In this document: positions 51,690-61,460 of the stretch, one piece after another
Layout of the letters: each line of letters starts with the position of its first letter
Position numbering within the stretch: position 1 is the stretch's first letter
DNA from: Mycolicibacterium gadium
GTDB lineage: Bacteria > Actinomycetota > Actinomycetes > Mycobacteriales > Mycobacteriaceae
DNA length: 64,000 bases
Reading direction: 5' to 3'
NCBI RefSeq assembly: GCF_010728925.1
Contig: NZ_AP022608.1
Span: 3,038,001-3,102,000, forward strand
Program-made: the position numbers and the translations under genes
Notes under the pieces: model-generated
The model's input: only the letters and a program-made list of their open reading frames with translations
Told to the model about the DNA's origin: nothing
Database searches by the model: none

Positions 51690-52122
51690 CCGTCTCGGCG
51701 GGTCCTGTTCGACCGACGAATGCCGACCGCAGCTTGGCGCTGAACCCGCCATGGCTATTAATCTCATGAACCCCGAGGGTCGGCCGAAGGTCGGGAGCGT
51801 CTCGCAGGTCTCGGTCGCGACCGGCTCCAAGCGGTTCTGGCCGCGGTTGGCCAGCACGGCCAACCGAAGACGAGACTCGTCAAGGATCCGCCGCGAACCC
51901 TGAGTTCGCCGGAACGAAACCGATGGGCAGCGCGAGGCGCACCTGATGATCCGCTCCAGATCAAACGGCATCGTGGGTTGGCACGACGCCTAGGAATGAC
52001 GACTGTCCCCATCTGAAGGGTGCCCACCGCCCACCAGACGGCGGCGCTCGGTCTCCGAGAAACTCCAAGTCACCCGCCCCATTCTCGCTGTCAACACCAC
52101 CAAACCAAGGGAGAGAACAACC
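51690..52122. other. Intergenic stretch downstream of the tRNA
   Basis: 433 bp with no supported gene. A minus-strand frame from 51971 runs through the tRNA complement and has no recognised domain. The sequence GGCCGCGGTTGGCCAGCACGGCC and similar repeats are composition only. The last 30 bp contain AGGGAGAGAACAACC, the ribosome binding site of the next gene. Confidence 0.4.
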
Positions 52123-52360
52123 ATGAACCGCAACATCGTCAAGCTCGCTCTCGTCAGCGCGGCCTTCGGCGCCATGGCCGTTGCCGGTGCCGGCACCGCG
52201 CTTGCCGACCCCCCGCGTCGACACCGCACCCGCCTTTTTCCCCTTCGTCGACTTCGAGGACGTCGTCGAGCAGCCGTTCGAGAACTTCGGCGATCGAACC
52301 GAGCACCAGTTTGAGAACTTCGGCAACAACGTGGAACGCCAGTTCGAGGTTTTCGACTGA
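52123..52360 (+). pseudogene. Small secreted protein gene with a frameshift at a C6 run
   Basis: An ATG at 52123 with AGGGAGAG upstream opens a perfect signal peptide (KLALVSAAFGAMAVAGAGTA, cleavage at ALADP). At the run of six C (52209-52214) the frame is lost: in the next frame the sequence continues PRVDTAPAFFPFVDFEDVV and EQPFENFGDRTEHQFENFGN to a TGA at 52360. With five C the reading frame would be intact and give about 78 aa. The mature part is acidic with two repeats of FENFG. It may be a real frameshift, a phase-variable homopolymer or an assembly error. Confidence 0.7.
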
Positions 52361-52470
52361 GTCCCGCGCCATGACGCCCGCTGCCCTCGGACAGCGAGCG
52401 TTCTCGCGTCAGCCGGGTATTCGCATGACCAGCGCAACTGGTCGCCGCTTTTCGCCAGGGAGATACCTTC

Positions 52471-52488
52471 GATGAGAACGTTCTCATC
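52471..52488. promoter_or_regulatory. Perfect 18-bp palindrome
   Basis: GATGAGAACGTTCTCATC, an uninterrupted dyad, overlaps the first ATG (52472) of the following hypothetical gene. A protein dimer binding here would block a promoter or initiation. The overlap makes that ATG doubtful as a start. Confidence 0.6.
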
Positions 52489-53170
52489 TGAGGTGCCTGA
52501 GAGCCGCCCCCGATCGGGACCATCTCATAGCGTTGTCAACTATGTTCGCTATGTGGAGCCACCCCACACCTACATACGGGAGGCATCCGCTTCGGTGGCA
52601 CACCACGCGGACTACCTCGACCGGCGCGACAATCACGCGCTCTGCGGAGCGGCGATCAACGATGTGACCACGCTGACCGACCCCGATGCGGTCTGTCCGG
52701 AATGCGAACAAAAGCTGATTCAGTACCACCTCGCATGGTGGCGGGAGAAGGCGCTGGCGGCCACGGCCGAGGTCGAGGCATTGCGCGCCAAGTACGGCGA
52801 GGCGGCGGAAAGTGACGCCACGACCGCCGAACCGGAGGAGAAGGAGCCAACGACCCTCCTGGACCACGCGCGACGAGAACTCACGAAACTCTGCCGGGAG
52901 TTCGACGACGCGGTCCCCTACTTCCGCCTGAAGAATGCGATGCAAGCGTTCAGCGACGGGTTGGAAAACGACCAACGGGTTCTCCTGGCCCAAGAGATCG
53001 GCGGCGACGGCACGCTGATTCGTTGGTCGACAATGGAAGTCGAGACCCTCGGTTGGCATGTCAGCAACAGCCCCGTCCAGGGGGACTCCGGAGCGAACTG
53101 GGACGCCTGGGTTCAGGATTCCTACCAGTCGCCGAAGAAGTCGAAGCGGCGCTTCGGACGCGCCCGCTAG
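52472..53170 (+). CDS. Hypothetical protein with N-terminal Cys/His metal-site pattern
   Basis: Up to 232 aa. The actual start may be GTG at 52553 (EPPHTYIREAS), because the ATG at 52472 is inside a palindrome and the region before residue 27 looks unstructured. Around residues 42-80 the sequence has H-H-A-D-Y, ALCGAAI and VCPECEQKL, a Cys/His set like that of a family of actinobacterial metal-binding hypotheticals. A Glu/Ala-rich coiled coil follows (LAWWREKALAATAEVEALRA), then a C-terminal domain with QAFSDGLENDQRVLLAQEI. No enzymatic motif is seen. Function unknown. Confidence 0.7.
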   Translation: MRTFSSEVPESRPRSGPSHSVVNYVRYVEPPHTYIREASASVAHHADYLDRRDNHALCGAAINDVTTLTDPDAVCPECEQKLIQYHLAWWREKALAATAEVEALRAKYGEAAESDATTAEPEEKEPTTLLDHARRELTKLCREFDDAVPYFRLKNAMQAFSDGLENDQRVLLAQEIGGDGTLIRWSTMEVETLGWHVSNSPVQGDSGANWDAWVQDSYQSPKKSKRRFGRAR

Positions 53171-53253
53171 TCCTCGCGCGCTCGGCGAGTGTGGGGTTGA
53201 CGCACGCCCGAGGCCATCAAAGCGTACGGGTAACCCACGTTCGTCGCTGGAAT

Positions 53254-53306
53254 CCGTAAAGGAACGCAGCGCTACCGTCAAGAAACCGTTAAGGCCGGTA
53301 TTGACC
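53254..53306 (+). promoter_or_regulatory. Three CCGTNAAG boxes upstream of kdp, candidate KdpE sites
   Basis: CCGTAAAG (53254-53261), CCGTCAAG (53275-53282) and CCGTTAAG (53286-53293) are spaced 21 and 11 bp, i.e. on one face of the helix. Seven bp after the last box is TTGACC (53301-53306), a likely -35 element. Direct repeats with 11-bp phasing just ahead of -35 are the usual arrangement for activators of the OmpR family, to which KdpE belongs. Confidence 0.6.
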
Positions 53307-53373
53307 TCCTGAGCTGTGGCGATCCTGCTATGGGTCGCCGAAATCCGGCGGCCTGTAAACGTCGGAGAGTGTC

Positions 53374-53457
53374 ATGTCCGTCCTGGTGTACATCGCGTTG
53401 ACGGTGGCGGTTTTCGCCGTCTTCGGTCTGATTCAGAAGTGGGCCGAGGGACTGTGA
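53374..53457 (+). CDS. 27-aa membrane peptide preceding kdpF
   Basis: ATG at 53374 (GTCGGAGAG upstream as ribosome binding site) opens MSVLVYIALTVAVFAVFGLI followed by QKWAEGL and TGA at 53455. One transmembrane helix with a short basic/acidic end. The stop overlaps the kdpF GTG (GTGA), so it is coupled to kdp translation. It is too short for standard gene callers. It may be an accessory subunit of the Kdp complex similar in size to KdpF; this is inference from position and shape. Confidence 0.75.
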   Translation: MSVLVYIALTVAVFAVFGLIQKWAEGL

Positions 53458-53540
53458 TCGAAAACGTCATCGGACTCGTGCTGGCGGTTCTCATCGCGGT
53501 GTTCCTCTTCGCCGCCCTGCTCTTCCCCGAGCGGTTCTAA
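53454..53540 (+). CDS. kdpF: K+-transporting ATPase subunit KdpF
   Basis: 28 aa from GTG at 53454: a single hydrophobic helix (IGLVLAVLIAVFLFAALLFP) ending PERF. This size, helix and the PE/D-R/K-F end are usual for KdpF, which stabilises the KdpABC complex in the membrane. The stop codon abuts the kdpA GTG with no gap. Confidence 0.9.
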   Translation: MIENVIGLVLAVLIAVFLFAALLFPERF

Positions 53541-55211
53541 GTGAGCACCACCACCGCGGGGATCCTCTTCCTCGTCTCGCTCATCATCGGCCTCGCGGTC
53601 GTCCACGTGCCGCTGGGCGACTACATGTATCGGGTCTACTCCTCGGAACGCCACCTGCGCGGTGAGCGCGTCATCTACCGATTGATCGGCGCCGACCCGA
53701 AGGCGGAACAGACCTGGGGTTCCTATGCCCGCAGCGTGCTCGCGTTCTCGGCGATCAGCCTGCTGTTCCTGTTCATTCTCCAGTTGGTGCAGGGCAAGCT
53801 GCCATTGCATCTCAACGACCCGGGCACTGAGATGACCCCGGCGCTGGCGTGGAACACCGCGGTCAGTTTTGTCACCAACACCAATTGGCAGGCCTATGCG
53901 GGCGAGTCGACCCAGGGTCACCTGGTCCAGATGGCCGGTCTAGCCGTGCAGAACTTCGTCTCCGCAGCGGTGGGTATGGCCGTGGCGATGGCGTTCGTGC
54001 GCGCCTTGGCCCGTCGCGGCACCACCGAGCTGGGCAACTTCTGGGTCGACCTCGTCCGCGGAGTCATTCGGATCCTGTTGCCGCTCTGCATCATCGGCGC
54101 GATCATCCTCATCGCTGGCGGTGTGGTGCAGAACTTCGGCCTGCACACGCAGATTGCCTCGACGCTGGCCGGCGGTCAGCAGACCATTCCCGGCGGCCCG
54201 GTCGCCAGCCAGGAGGTCATCAAGGAGCTCGGCACCAACGGGGGCGGGTTCTTCAACGTCAACTCCGCGCATCCGTTCGAAAACCCCACCACGTGGACGA
54301 ACTGGTTCGAAATATTCTTGTTGCTGGTCATTCCATTCTCGTTGCCCAGGACATTCGGCAGAATGGTCGACAGCAAGAAGCAGGGCTACGCCATCGTCGC
54401 CGTGATGGGCGTCATCGCGACCATCAGCTGGAGCTCGATGTTGCTGTTCCAGCTGCAGGCCCACGGCACGGTCCCCACCGCGGTCGGCGCCGCGATGGAA
54501 GGCGTGGAACAGCGCTTCGGCGTTGCGAATTCGGCCATATTTGCGGCATCGACCACGTTGACGTCCACCGGTGCCGTCGACTCGTTCCACGACTCCTACA
54601 CCAGCCTCGGTGGCATGGTGTTGTTGTTCAACATGCAGCTCGGCGAGGTCGCACCCGGCGGCGTGGGCTCGGGCCTGTACGGCATGCTCGTATTGGCGAT
54701 CATCACGGTGTTCGTCGCGGGCCTCATGGTCGGCCGCACCCCGGAATACCTCGGCAAGAAGATCACGCCGCGGGAGATCAAGCTTGCGGCAACGTACTTC
54801 CTCATCACCCCGCTCATCGTGCTGACCGGCACGGCGGTCGCGATGGCGATGCCCGGACAAAGGGCGAGCATGCTCAACACCGGCCCACACGGCCTCTCGG
54901 AAGCGTTGTACGCCTTCACCTCTGCGGGCAACAACAACGGATCGGCGTTCGCCGGCATCTCGGTCAACACCGAGTGGTACAACACCGCACTCGGACTGGC
55001 CATGTTGTTCGGCCGGTTTCTGCCGATCATCGTCGTGCTGGCGCTGGCCGGATCGCTGGCCAGGCAGGGCAAGACGCCGGACTCCGTCGGCACGCTGCCC
55101 ACCCATCGTCCTCAGTTCGTCGGCATGGTCGCGGGCGTGGCGTTGATCCTGGTCGCCTTGACCTTCCTTCCCATGCTCGCGCTGGGACCTCTTGCTGAAG
55201 GAATTCACTGA
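53541..55211 (+). CDS. kdpA: K+-transporting ATPase subunit A
   Basis: 556 aa from GTG at 53541. About ten transmembrane helices. The four selectivity-filter-like loops are present: [44 protein letters not shown] and [13 protein letters not shown]. This is the K+-binding and conducting subunit, derived from the superfamily of K+ transporters. The stop is 1 bp before the kdpB ATG. Confidence 0.96.
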   Translation: MSTTTAGILFLVSLIIGLAVVHVPLGDYMYRVYSSERHLRGERVIYRLIGADPKAEQTWGSYARSVLAFSAISLLFLFILQLVQGKLPLHLNDPGTEMTPALAWNTAVSFVTNTNWQAYAGESTQGHLVQMAGLAVQNFVSAAVGMAVAMAFVRALARRGTTELGNFWVDLVRGVIRILLPLCIIGAIILIAGGVVQNFGLHTQIASTLAGGQQTIPGGPVASQEVIKELGTNGGGFFNVNSAHPFENPTTWTNWFEIFLLLVIPFSLPRTFGRMVDSKKQGYAIVAVMGVIATISWSSMLLFQLQAHGTVPTAVGAAMEGVEQRFGVANSAIFAASTTLTSTGAVDSFHDSYTSLGGMVLLFNMQLGEVAPGGVGSGLYGMLVLAIITVFVAGLMVGRTPEYLGKKITPREIKLAATYFLITPLIVLTGTAVAMAMPGQRASMLNTGPHGLSEALYAFTSAGNNNGSAFAGISVNTEWYNTALGLAMLFGRFLPIIVVLALAGSLARQGKTPDSVGTLPTHRPQFVGMVAGVALILVALTFLPMLALGPLAEGIH

Positions 55212-55212
55212 C

Positions 55213-57357
55213 ATGTCCGCGCCCACCATCGGTTCCACTGTGCCCGCACCGCCGAAACAGCACGCGCCCAAGCGTGTTCAGGGCGGCTTGCTTGACCCGA
55301 GGATGCTGTGGAAGTCAATGCCCGACGCGCTGCGCAAGCTCGATCCACGCACCCTGTGGCGCAATCCCGTCATGTTCATCGTCGAGATCGGCGCCGTCTG
55401 GAGCACGGTGCTCGCCGTGATGGAGCCGTCCTGGTTCGCGTGGCTGATCGTGGTGTGGCTCTGGCTCACTGTGCTCTTCGCCAACCTCGCCGAGGCCGTC
55501 GCCGAAGGACGCGGTAAGGCTCAGGCCGACTCTCTGCGTAAGACCAAGACGGCCACGATGGCGCGGCGCCTCGTCGGCTGGACACCGGGTACACCCGGCC
55601 GTGAGGAAGAGGTCGCCGCACCCCTGTTGCAGCAGGGCGACGTCGTGGTGGTCGAGGCCGGTCAGCCCATCCCTGGCGACGGCGACGTTGTCGAAGGCAT
55701 TGCCTCGGTGGACGAATCCGCGATCACCGGTGAGTCCGCACCCGTCATCCGCGAGTCTGGCGGCGACCGCTCGGCCGTGACAGGCGGCACGACCGTGCTG
55801 TCGGACCGCATCGTCGTGAAGATCACCCAGAAGCAGGGTGAGAGCTTCATCGACCGCATGATCGCGCTCGTCGAGGGTGCCGACCGGCAGAAGACGCCCA
55901 ACGAGATCGCGCTCAACATCCTGCTGGCCTCGCTGACGATCATCTTCGTGTTCGCCGTCGCGACGCTGCAACCGCTGGCCATCTACTCGAAGGCCAACAA
56001 TCCGGGAGTCGCGGACTCGTTGGCGCTCAACGGCAACGGTGTCAGCGGCATCGTAATGGTGGCGCTGCTGGTGTGCCTCATCCCAACCACCATCGGTGCC
56101 CTGTTGTCGGCGATCGGCATCGCCGGAATGGACCGCCTGGTGCAGCGAAACGTGCTCGCCATGTCCGGACGCGCCGTGGAGGCGGCCGGTGACGTGAACA
56201 CCCTGCTGCTCGACAAGACAGGAACCATCACGCTCGGCAATCGGCAGGCCGCGGCCTTCGTCCCGCTCGACGGGGTGACAGCCGAAGCGCTCGCTGACGC
56301 CGCGCAGTTGTCCAGCCTCGCCGACGAAACGCCGGAAGGACGGTCGATTGTCGTGTTCGCGAAGCGGGAGTACGGTCTGCGGGCCCGCACACAGGGCGAA
56401 TTGGCGCACGCGACCTGGATCGAGTTCAGCGCGACGACACGGATGTCCGGCGTCGACCTGGACGACCACAAGCTCCGCAAGGGCGCGGCGAGCACGGTCG
56501 CCGAATGGGTGCGCTCCGAAGGAGGCACCGTGCCGACCCAGCTCGGCGACGTCGTCGACGGCATCTCCGCTGACGGCGGCACCCCTCTGGTGGTCGGTGA
56601 GGTACGCGACGGCAACGCATCGGTGCTCGGCGTCATCCACCTCAAGGACGTCGTCAAGCACGGCATGCGGGAACGCTTCGACGAGATGCGCCGCATGGGC
56701 ATCCGCACCGTGATGATCACCGGCGACAACCCCTTGACCGCCAAGGCCATTGCCGACGAGGCCGGTGTCGACGACTTCCTCGCCGAGGCCACGCCGGAAG
56801 ACAAGATGGCGCTGATCAAGAAGGAGCAGGCCGGCGGCAAGCTCGTCGCGATGACCGGTGACGGCACCAACGACGCGCCCGCGCTCGCGCAGGCCGATGT
56901 CGGCGTCGCGATGAACACGGGCACGTCGGCGGCCAAAGAGGCCGGCAACATGGTCGACCTGGACTCCGATCCGACGAAGCTCATCGAGATCGTCGAGATC
57001 GGCAAGCAGTTGCTCATCACGCGTGGTGCGCTGACGACGTTCTCGATCTCCAACGACATCGCCAAGTACTTCGCGATCATCCCCGCGCTTTTCGTGGCGC
57101 TGTTCCCAGGCTTGGACCTGCTGAACATCATGCGGCTGCACAGCCCGCAGTCGGCGATCCTGTCGGCGGTGATCTTCAACGCCTTGGTCATCATCGCGTT
57201 GATCCCGTTATCACTGCGCGGCGTGCGGTACACACCGGCCAGCGCGTCAAAGCTGTTGAGCCGCAACCTCTACATCTACGGACTCGGCGGCGTCATCGCC
57301 CCGTTCATCGGCATCAAGGTCATCGACCTCGTCGTACAACTCTTCCCGGGACTTTGA
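55213..57357 (+). CDS. kdpB: K+-transporting ATPase subunit B (P-type ATPase)
   Basis: 714 aa from ATG at 55213; an upstream in-frame TTG lies inside kdpA. P-type ATPase with the TGES actuator loop ([15 protein letters not shown]), phosphorylated D334 in [11 protein letters not shown], the nucleotide-binding KGA region, and the hinge [18 protein letters not shown]. It drives K+ import by ATP hydrolysis. An N-terminal extension of about 35 Pro/Lys-rich residues precedes the first helix. Confidence 0.96.
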   Translation: MSAPTIGSTVPAPPKQHAPKRVQGGLLDPRMLWKSMPDALRKLDPRTLWRNPVMFIVEIGAVWSTVLAVMEPSWFAWLIVVWLWLTVLFANLAEAVAEGRGKAQADSLRKTKTATMARRLVGWTPGTPGREEEVAAPLLQQGDVVVVEAGQPIPGDGDVVEGIASVDESAITGESAPVIRESGGDRSAVTGGTTVLSDRIVVKITQKQGESFIDRMIALVEGADRQKTPNEIALNILLASLTIIFVFAVATLQPLAIYSKANNPGVADSLALNGNGVSGIVMVALLVCLIPTTIGALLSAIGIAGMDRLVQRNVLAMSGRAVEAAGDVNTLLLDKTGTITLGNRQAAAFVPLDGVTAEALADAAQLSSLADETPEGRSIVVFAKREYGLRARTQGELAHATWIEFSATTRMSGVDLDDHKLRKGAASTVAEWVRSEGGTVPTQLGDVVDGISADGGTPLVVGEVRDGNASVLGVIHLKDVVKHGMRERFDEMRRMGIRTVMITGDNPLTAKAIADEAGVDDFLAEATPEDKMALIKKEQAGGKLVAMTGDGTNDAPALAQADVGVAMNTGTSAAKEAGNMVDLDSDPTKLIEIVEIGKQLLITRGALTTFSISNDIAKYFAIIPALFVALFPGLDLLNIMRLHSPQSAILSAVIFNALVIIALIPLSLRGVRYTPASASKLLSRNLYIYGLGGVIAPFIGIKVIDLVVQLFPGL

Positions 57358-57358
57358 C

Positions 57359-58234
57359 ATGAATTTCTCCAATCTCGTTCGCCAACACTGGGCGGCGTTG
57401 CGTGCGCTGCTGGTGCTCACCGTCATCCTCGGCATCGCCTACCCGCTGCTCATCTGGCTCGTGGCCCAGTTGCCCGGCCTGAACGACAAAGCCAATGGGT
57501 CGCTTATCGAGGTCGACGGGAAACTGTTGGGCAGCAGCCTGATCGGACAGTCTTTCACCGATGCCGACGGCAACGTGCTGCCTCAGTACTTCCAGAGCCG
57601 GCCGTCCGTGGCCGGCGACGGATACGACACGTTGGCCACCAGCGCAAGCAACCTCGGCCCCGAGAGCATCGTCGATACACCCGACAAGCCCAGCCTGCTC
57701 ACCCTGGTCTGCGAGCGCAGCACCATCGTCGGTGAGACCGAAGGTGTAGACGGCACACGGCCGTTCTGCACCGGTGACGGTGTCGGCGCCGTGCTGTCGG
57801 TGATCGGCCCGCGCGACGCCCGGGGCAACGTCGTGAAGCCGACGCGGGTGGTCAGCGTCAACGAACCCTGTGCCACCACCCAGACGCCGTTCCTCGACAC
57901 GTACGAAGGTGTGCGCGTCGAGTGCGCGACACCCGACGGGGACTACAGCATCGGCCAGCTCGTGCCCATCCGCGGCAGCGCGCCGGCCGATCCCGCGGTG
58001 CCCGCCGACGCGGTGACCGCAAGCGGAAGCGGCCTGGACCCGCACATCTCGATCCCGTACGCCGACCTTCAGGTGAGCCGAGTCGCCACGGCGCGCGGTA
58101 TCACTACCGAACAGGTTGATGAGGTGGTGGCCGCCCACACCGACGGCAGGTTCCTCGGCTTCGTCGGCGAGCCCACCGTCAACGTGCTGCAGCTCAACCT
58201 GGCCCTCGACCAGAAGTATCCGGCAAGAAGCTGA
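57359..58234 (+). CDS. kdpC: K+-transporting ATPase subunit C
   Basis: 291 aa, starting 1 bp after kdpB. One N-terminal helix (LLVLTVILGIAYPLLIWLVA), then the extracytoplasmic domain with YFQSRPSVAGDGYDTLATSASNLGPES and the C-terminal block GSGLDPHISIPYADLQVSRVA to the end. Typical KdpC is about 190 aa. Here about 95 residues are inserted between SASNLGP and the SGSGLDPHIS part (about 115-215), with four Cys (VCERS, PFCTGD, EPCATT, VECATP). This insertion may be a mycobacteria-type extension. KdpC helps the ATPase subunit bind nucleotide. Confidence 0.93.
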   Translation: MNFSNLVRQHWAALRALLVLTVILGIAYPLLIWLVAQLPGLNDKANGSLIEVDGKLLGSSLIGQSFTDADGNVLPQYFQSRPSVAGDGYDTLATSASNLGPESIVDTPDKPSLLTLVCERSTIVGETEGVDGTRPFCTGDGVGAVLSVIGPRDARGNVVKPTRVVSVNEPCATTQTPFLDTYEGVRVECATPDGDYSIGQLVPIRGSAPADPAVPADAVTASGSGLDPHISIPYADLQVSRVATARGITTEQVDEVVAAHTDGRFLGFVGEPTVNVLQLNLALDQKYPARS

Positions 58235-58242
58235 GGCCGCCC

Positions 58243-60774
58243 ATGGATGATGGAGGGGTGAGAGTTCTTGGCCGCAAACGTGGTGATTTGCGCGTCTACC
58301 TGGGCGCGGCCCCAGGCGTGGGAAAGACGTTCTCGATGCTTGCCGAGGCGCACAGACGGATGGAACGCGGAACCGACGTGGTCGCCGCGGTGGTGGAAAC
58401 CCACGGACGCCGAAAGACAAGCCAGCTGCTCGCCGGCATCGAGGTGATCCCGCCCAAAACCATCGAGTATCGAGGCAACAGCTATCCGGAACTCGACGTC
58501 GAAGCGGTACTGGCCCGTCGGCCCCAGGTCGTGCTCATCGACGAACTCGCCCACACCAATATCCCGGGCAGTAGGAACGGCAAGCGCTGGCAGGATGTCG
58601 ACGAGCTTCTCAACGCCGGCATCACAGTGATCACCACGGTTAACGTGCAGCATCTGGAGAGCCTCAACGACGTCGTCACCCAGATCACCGGTATCGAACA
58701 GAAAGAGCGGATTCCCGACGAGATCGTGCGTTCCGCCGATCAGATCGAGCTGGTGGACATCACGCCGGAGGCCCTGCGGCGTAGGCTTGCTCACGGAAAC
58801 GTGTACGCGCCGGAGCGTGTAGATGCCGCGCTGTCCAATTACTTCCGTCCTGGAAACCTCACTGCGCTAAGACAATTGGCACTGCTCTGGCTTGCCGATC
58901 AGGTTGACGCGGCGCTGGCCAAATACCGCGCCGACAAGAACATCACTGACACGTGGGAGGCCCGTGAGCGGGTGGTCGTGGGCGTCACCGGAGGCGACGA
59001 GTCGGAAACTCTGGTCCGCAGGGCGTCGCGGATCGCTTCGAGGTCCGGGGCCGAACTCAAAGTCGTCCACGTCATTCAAGGTGATGGGCTGACCAGCATC
59101 TCGTCACAACAGAAGAACGCGGTGCGCACGCTCGCCGCCAGTCTCGGTGCCACGATGCACACCGTCGTCGGCGATGACGTGGCCACCACGTTGCTCGATT
59201 TCGCCCGTGACGCCAACGCCACGCAACTCGTCCTCGGCACCTCACGACGGTCACGGTGGGCGCGGATCTTCGACGACGGCATCGGGGCGAATGTCGTACA
59301 ACAGTCCGGCTCGATCGATGTGCACTTGGTGACACATCCCGAGGCGCACAGCGGCATGTCACTGTCACGGTTATCACGTGGTCGTCGTCGCGTGCTGTCC
59401 TGGCTGGCTGCCATCGCTATTCCGTTGGCGATTCTCGCGGTGACGTTGTCCCTGCCAGACGGAGTGTTGAGCATCGGCGGTCAGAGCGCCTTGTTCTTCA
59501 CCGGAGTACTGGTCGTCGCACTACTCGGCGGCATCGCGCCGGCAGTGTTGTCCGCGGTGCTGTCTGGGCTGCTGCTCAACTACTTCCTGGTGACGCCGCT
59601 GCATACGTTGACAATCGACGATCCGGACAGCGCGATCACCATCGTCGTACTGCTGCTGGTCGCGGTCGCCGTGGCCGCGCTGGTCGACCGCGTCGCCAAC
59701 CGCGGCGCAGAGGCTCGCCGGTCATCTCAGGAAGCCGAACTGCTTGCTCTTTTTGCCGATTCCGTATTACGCGATGCCGACCTCGACATGCTCCTCGAGC
59801 GGATTCGTGAAGCGTATTCCCAACGCGCCGTGAGCATGTTGGCGGTGCGAAGCGACGAACGGGACAGCGAGGTCGTTGCATCCGTTGGCAAGGACCCCTG
59901 CACCACCGTCGAGGATGCGGACACCGCTATCGACGTCGGTGACGATGAGTTCTGGATGCTGTTGGCGGGCAGGACGTTGACCGCCCGAGACAGACGCGTG
60001 CTGAGCGCTGTAGCCAAACAAGCGGTGAGCATGCTCAAACAGCGGCAGCTCACCGAGGAGGCAAGCAAGGCCGAGGCGGTCAGCCAGGCAGACGGGCTGC
60101 GCCGGTCTCTGTTGTCGGCCGTCAGCCACGACCTGCGGACGCCCCTGGCTGCCGCCAAGGCGGCGGTGTCGAGCATGCGTTCCAGTGATGTCGGGTTCTC
60201 TGCCGACGACACAGCGGAACTGTTGGCCACAGTTGAAGAGTCGGTCGATCAGCTCACCGGATTGGTGAGCAACCTGCTGGACTCGTCGCGTCTGGCCGCC
60301 GGTGCGGTGCGCCCGGATTTGCAGCGTGTTTACCTCGAAGAGACTGTCCAACGGGCCCTGCTCAGCGTTGCCAAGGGCAACAGCCGCTTTTATCCACGCG
60401 GGATCGAGCGGGTCAAGATCGCGGTTGACGGCGCGGTAGTCGAGGCCGACGCCGGCCTGCTGGAGCGGGTGCTCGCGAACTTGATCGACAACGCGCTGCG
60501 CTACGCCCCGGACAGCCCGGTGCGCGTGACCGCAGGGCAGGTCGGCAACCGAGTGCTGATCGCCGTCGTCGACGAAGGTCCCGGCATCCCGCGCGGCACC
60601 GAGGATCAACTGTTCGCCCCGTTCCAGCGCCTCGGCGACCACGACACCAGCATCGGTGTCGGCCTTGGCCTTTCGGTCGCCCGCGGCTTCGTAGAGGCCA
60701 TGGGGGGCACGATCTCGGCAAACGATACCCCCGGCGGTGGACTCACGGTCGAAATCGATTTGGCGGCGGTATGA
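58243..60774 (+). CDS. kdpD: Sensor histidine kinase KdpD
   Basis: 843 aa. KdpD domain (about 10-220) with Walker A GAAPGVGKT and Walker B VLIDELAHTN; UspA-type domain (about 245-365); four transmembrane helices (about 385-485); GAF-like part; phospho-acceptor H629 in AVSHDLRTPLAA; HATPase with NLIDNALRYAP, DEGPGIP and GVGLGLSV. It senses low K+ and turgor and controls KdpE phosphorylation. It starts 8 bp after kdpC; kdpE overlaps its end. The UspA domain is a possible binding site for c-di-AMP or other signals. Confidence 0.96.
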   Translation: MDDGGVRVLGRKRGDLRVYLGAAPGVGKTFSMLAEAHRRMERGTDVVAAVVETHGRRKTSQLLAGIEVIPPKTIEYRGNSYPELDVEAVLARRPQVVLIDELAHTNIPGSRNGKRWQDVDELLNAGITVITTVNVQHLESLNDVVTQITGIEQKERIPDEIVRSADQIELVDITPEALRRRLAHGNVYAPERVDAALSNYFRPGNLTALRQLALLWLADQVDAALAKYRADKNITDTWEARERVVVGVTGGDESETLVRRASRIASRSGAELKVVHVIQGDGLTSISSQQKNAVRTLAASLGATMHTVVGDDVATTLLDFARDANATQLVLGTSRRSRWARIFDDGIGANVVQQSGSIDVHLVTHPEAHSGMSLSRLSRGRRRVLSWLAAIAIPLAILAVTLSLPDGVLSIGGQSALFFTGVLVVALLGGIAPAVLSAVLSGLLLNYFLVTPLHTLTIDDPDSAITIVVLLLVAVAVAALVDRVANRGAEARRSSQEAELLALFADSVLRDADLDMLLERIREAYSQRAVSMLAVRSDERDSEVVASVGKDPCTTVEDADTAIDVGDDEFWMLLAGRTLTARDRRVLSAVAKQAVSMLKQRQLTEEASKAEAVSQADGLRRSLLSAVSHDLRTPLAAAKAAVSSMRSSDVGFSADDTAELLATVEESVDQLTGLVSNLLDSSRLAAGAVRPDLQRVYLEETVQRALLSVAKGNSRFYPRGIERVKIAVDGAVVEADAGLLERVLANLIDNALRYAPDSPVRVTAGQVGNRVLIAVVDEGPGIPRGTEDQLFAPFQRLGDHDTSIGVGLGLSVARGFVEAMGGTISANDTPGGGLTVEIDLAAV

Positions 60775-61460
60775 CGACCAAAACCCGGGTCCTTGTCATC
60801 GACGATGAGCCGCAGATCCTGCGGGCGTTACGCATCAACCTGTCGGTGCGCGGCTATGAGGTGTTCACCGCCGCCAGCGGCACAGAGGCGCTGAAGCAGG
60901 CCGCCGATCACAAACCCGACGTCATCGTGCTGGACCTCGGACTGCCCGACATGTCGGGCATCGACGTGCTCGGCGGGCTGCGCGGCTGGCTGACCGCGCC
61001 GGTGATCGTGCTGTCGGCCAGGACCGACTCATCGGACAAAGTCGAGGCGCTGGACGCAGGCGCCGACGACTACGTCACCAAACCCTTTGGCATGGACGAG
61101 TTCCTGGCCCGGCTTCGCGCGGCCGTCCGGCGAGCCACGGCATCCTCGGAAATCGACGAACCCGTGCTCGAGACGTCGTCGTTCACGGTCGACCTGGCCG
61201 CCAAAAAGGTGACCAAGAACGACACGGAGGTGCATCTCACCCCGACCGAGTGGGGCATGCTCGAGATGCTGGTGCGCAATCGCGGCAAACTCGTCGGCCG
61301 CGAAGAACTGCTCAAGGAAGTGTGGGGTCCGGCCTACGCGAAGGAAACCCATTATCTGCGTGTGTATTTGGCGGCGCTACGGCGCAAGCTCGAGGACGAT
61401 CCGTCGCATCCCGTGCACCTGCTGACCGAAGCCGGGATGGGCTACCGCTTCCAGCAATGA
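60771..61460 (+). CDS. kdpE: Response regulator KdpE
   Basis: 229 aa, overlapping kdpD by 4 bp. Receiver domain with phospho-acceptor D55 in VLDLGLPDMSG and Lys in TKPFGMDEF; C-terminal OmpR-type winged helix with LTPTEWGMLEMLVRNRGKLV and THYLRVYLAALRRKLEDDP. It activates the kdp promoter, probably through the CCGTNAAG boxes at 53254-53293. The stop abuts directly the stop of the convergent DUF309 gene, leaving no room for a separate terminator. Confidence 0.96.
   Translation: MTTKTRVLVIDDEPQILRALRINLSVRGYEVFTAASGTEALKQAADHKPDVIVLDLGLPDMSGIDVLGGLRGWLTAPVIVLSARTDSSDKVEALDAGADDYVTKPFGMDEFLARLRAAVRRATASSEIDEPVLETSSFTVDLAAKKVTKNDTEVHLTPTEWGMLEMLVRNRGKLVGREELLKEVWGPAYAKETHYLRVYLAALRRKLEDDPSHPVHLLTEAGMGYRFQQ

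Noticed and set aside
52484..53281. Minus-strand 265-codon frame opposite the hypothetical gene
   Set aside because: The plus-strand frame has Cys/His motifs and consistent codon use; the opposite strand has none.
53171..53373. A c-di-AMP (ydaO) riboswitch upstream of kdp
   Set aside because: No long paired leader or typical conserved blocks are visible; the region is better explained by protein-binding boxes and a promoter.
55315..57141. 608-codon minus-strand frame opposite kdpB
   Set aside because: Low-complexity Arg/His/Asp-rich antisense shadow of kdpB with no recognisable domain.
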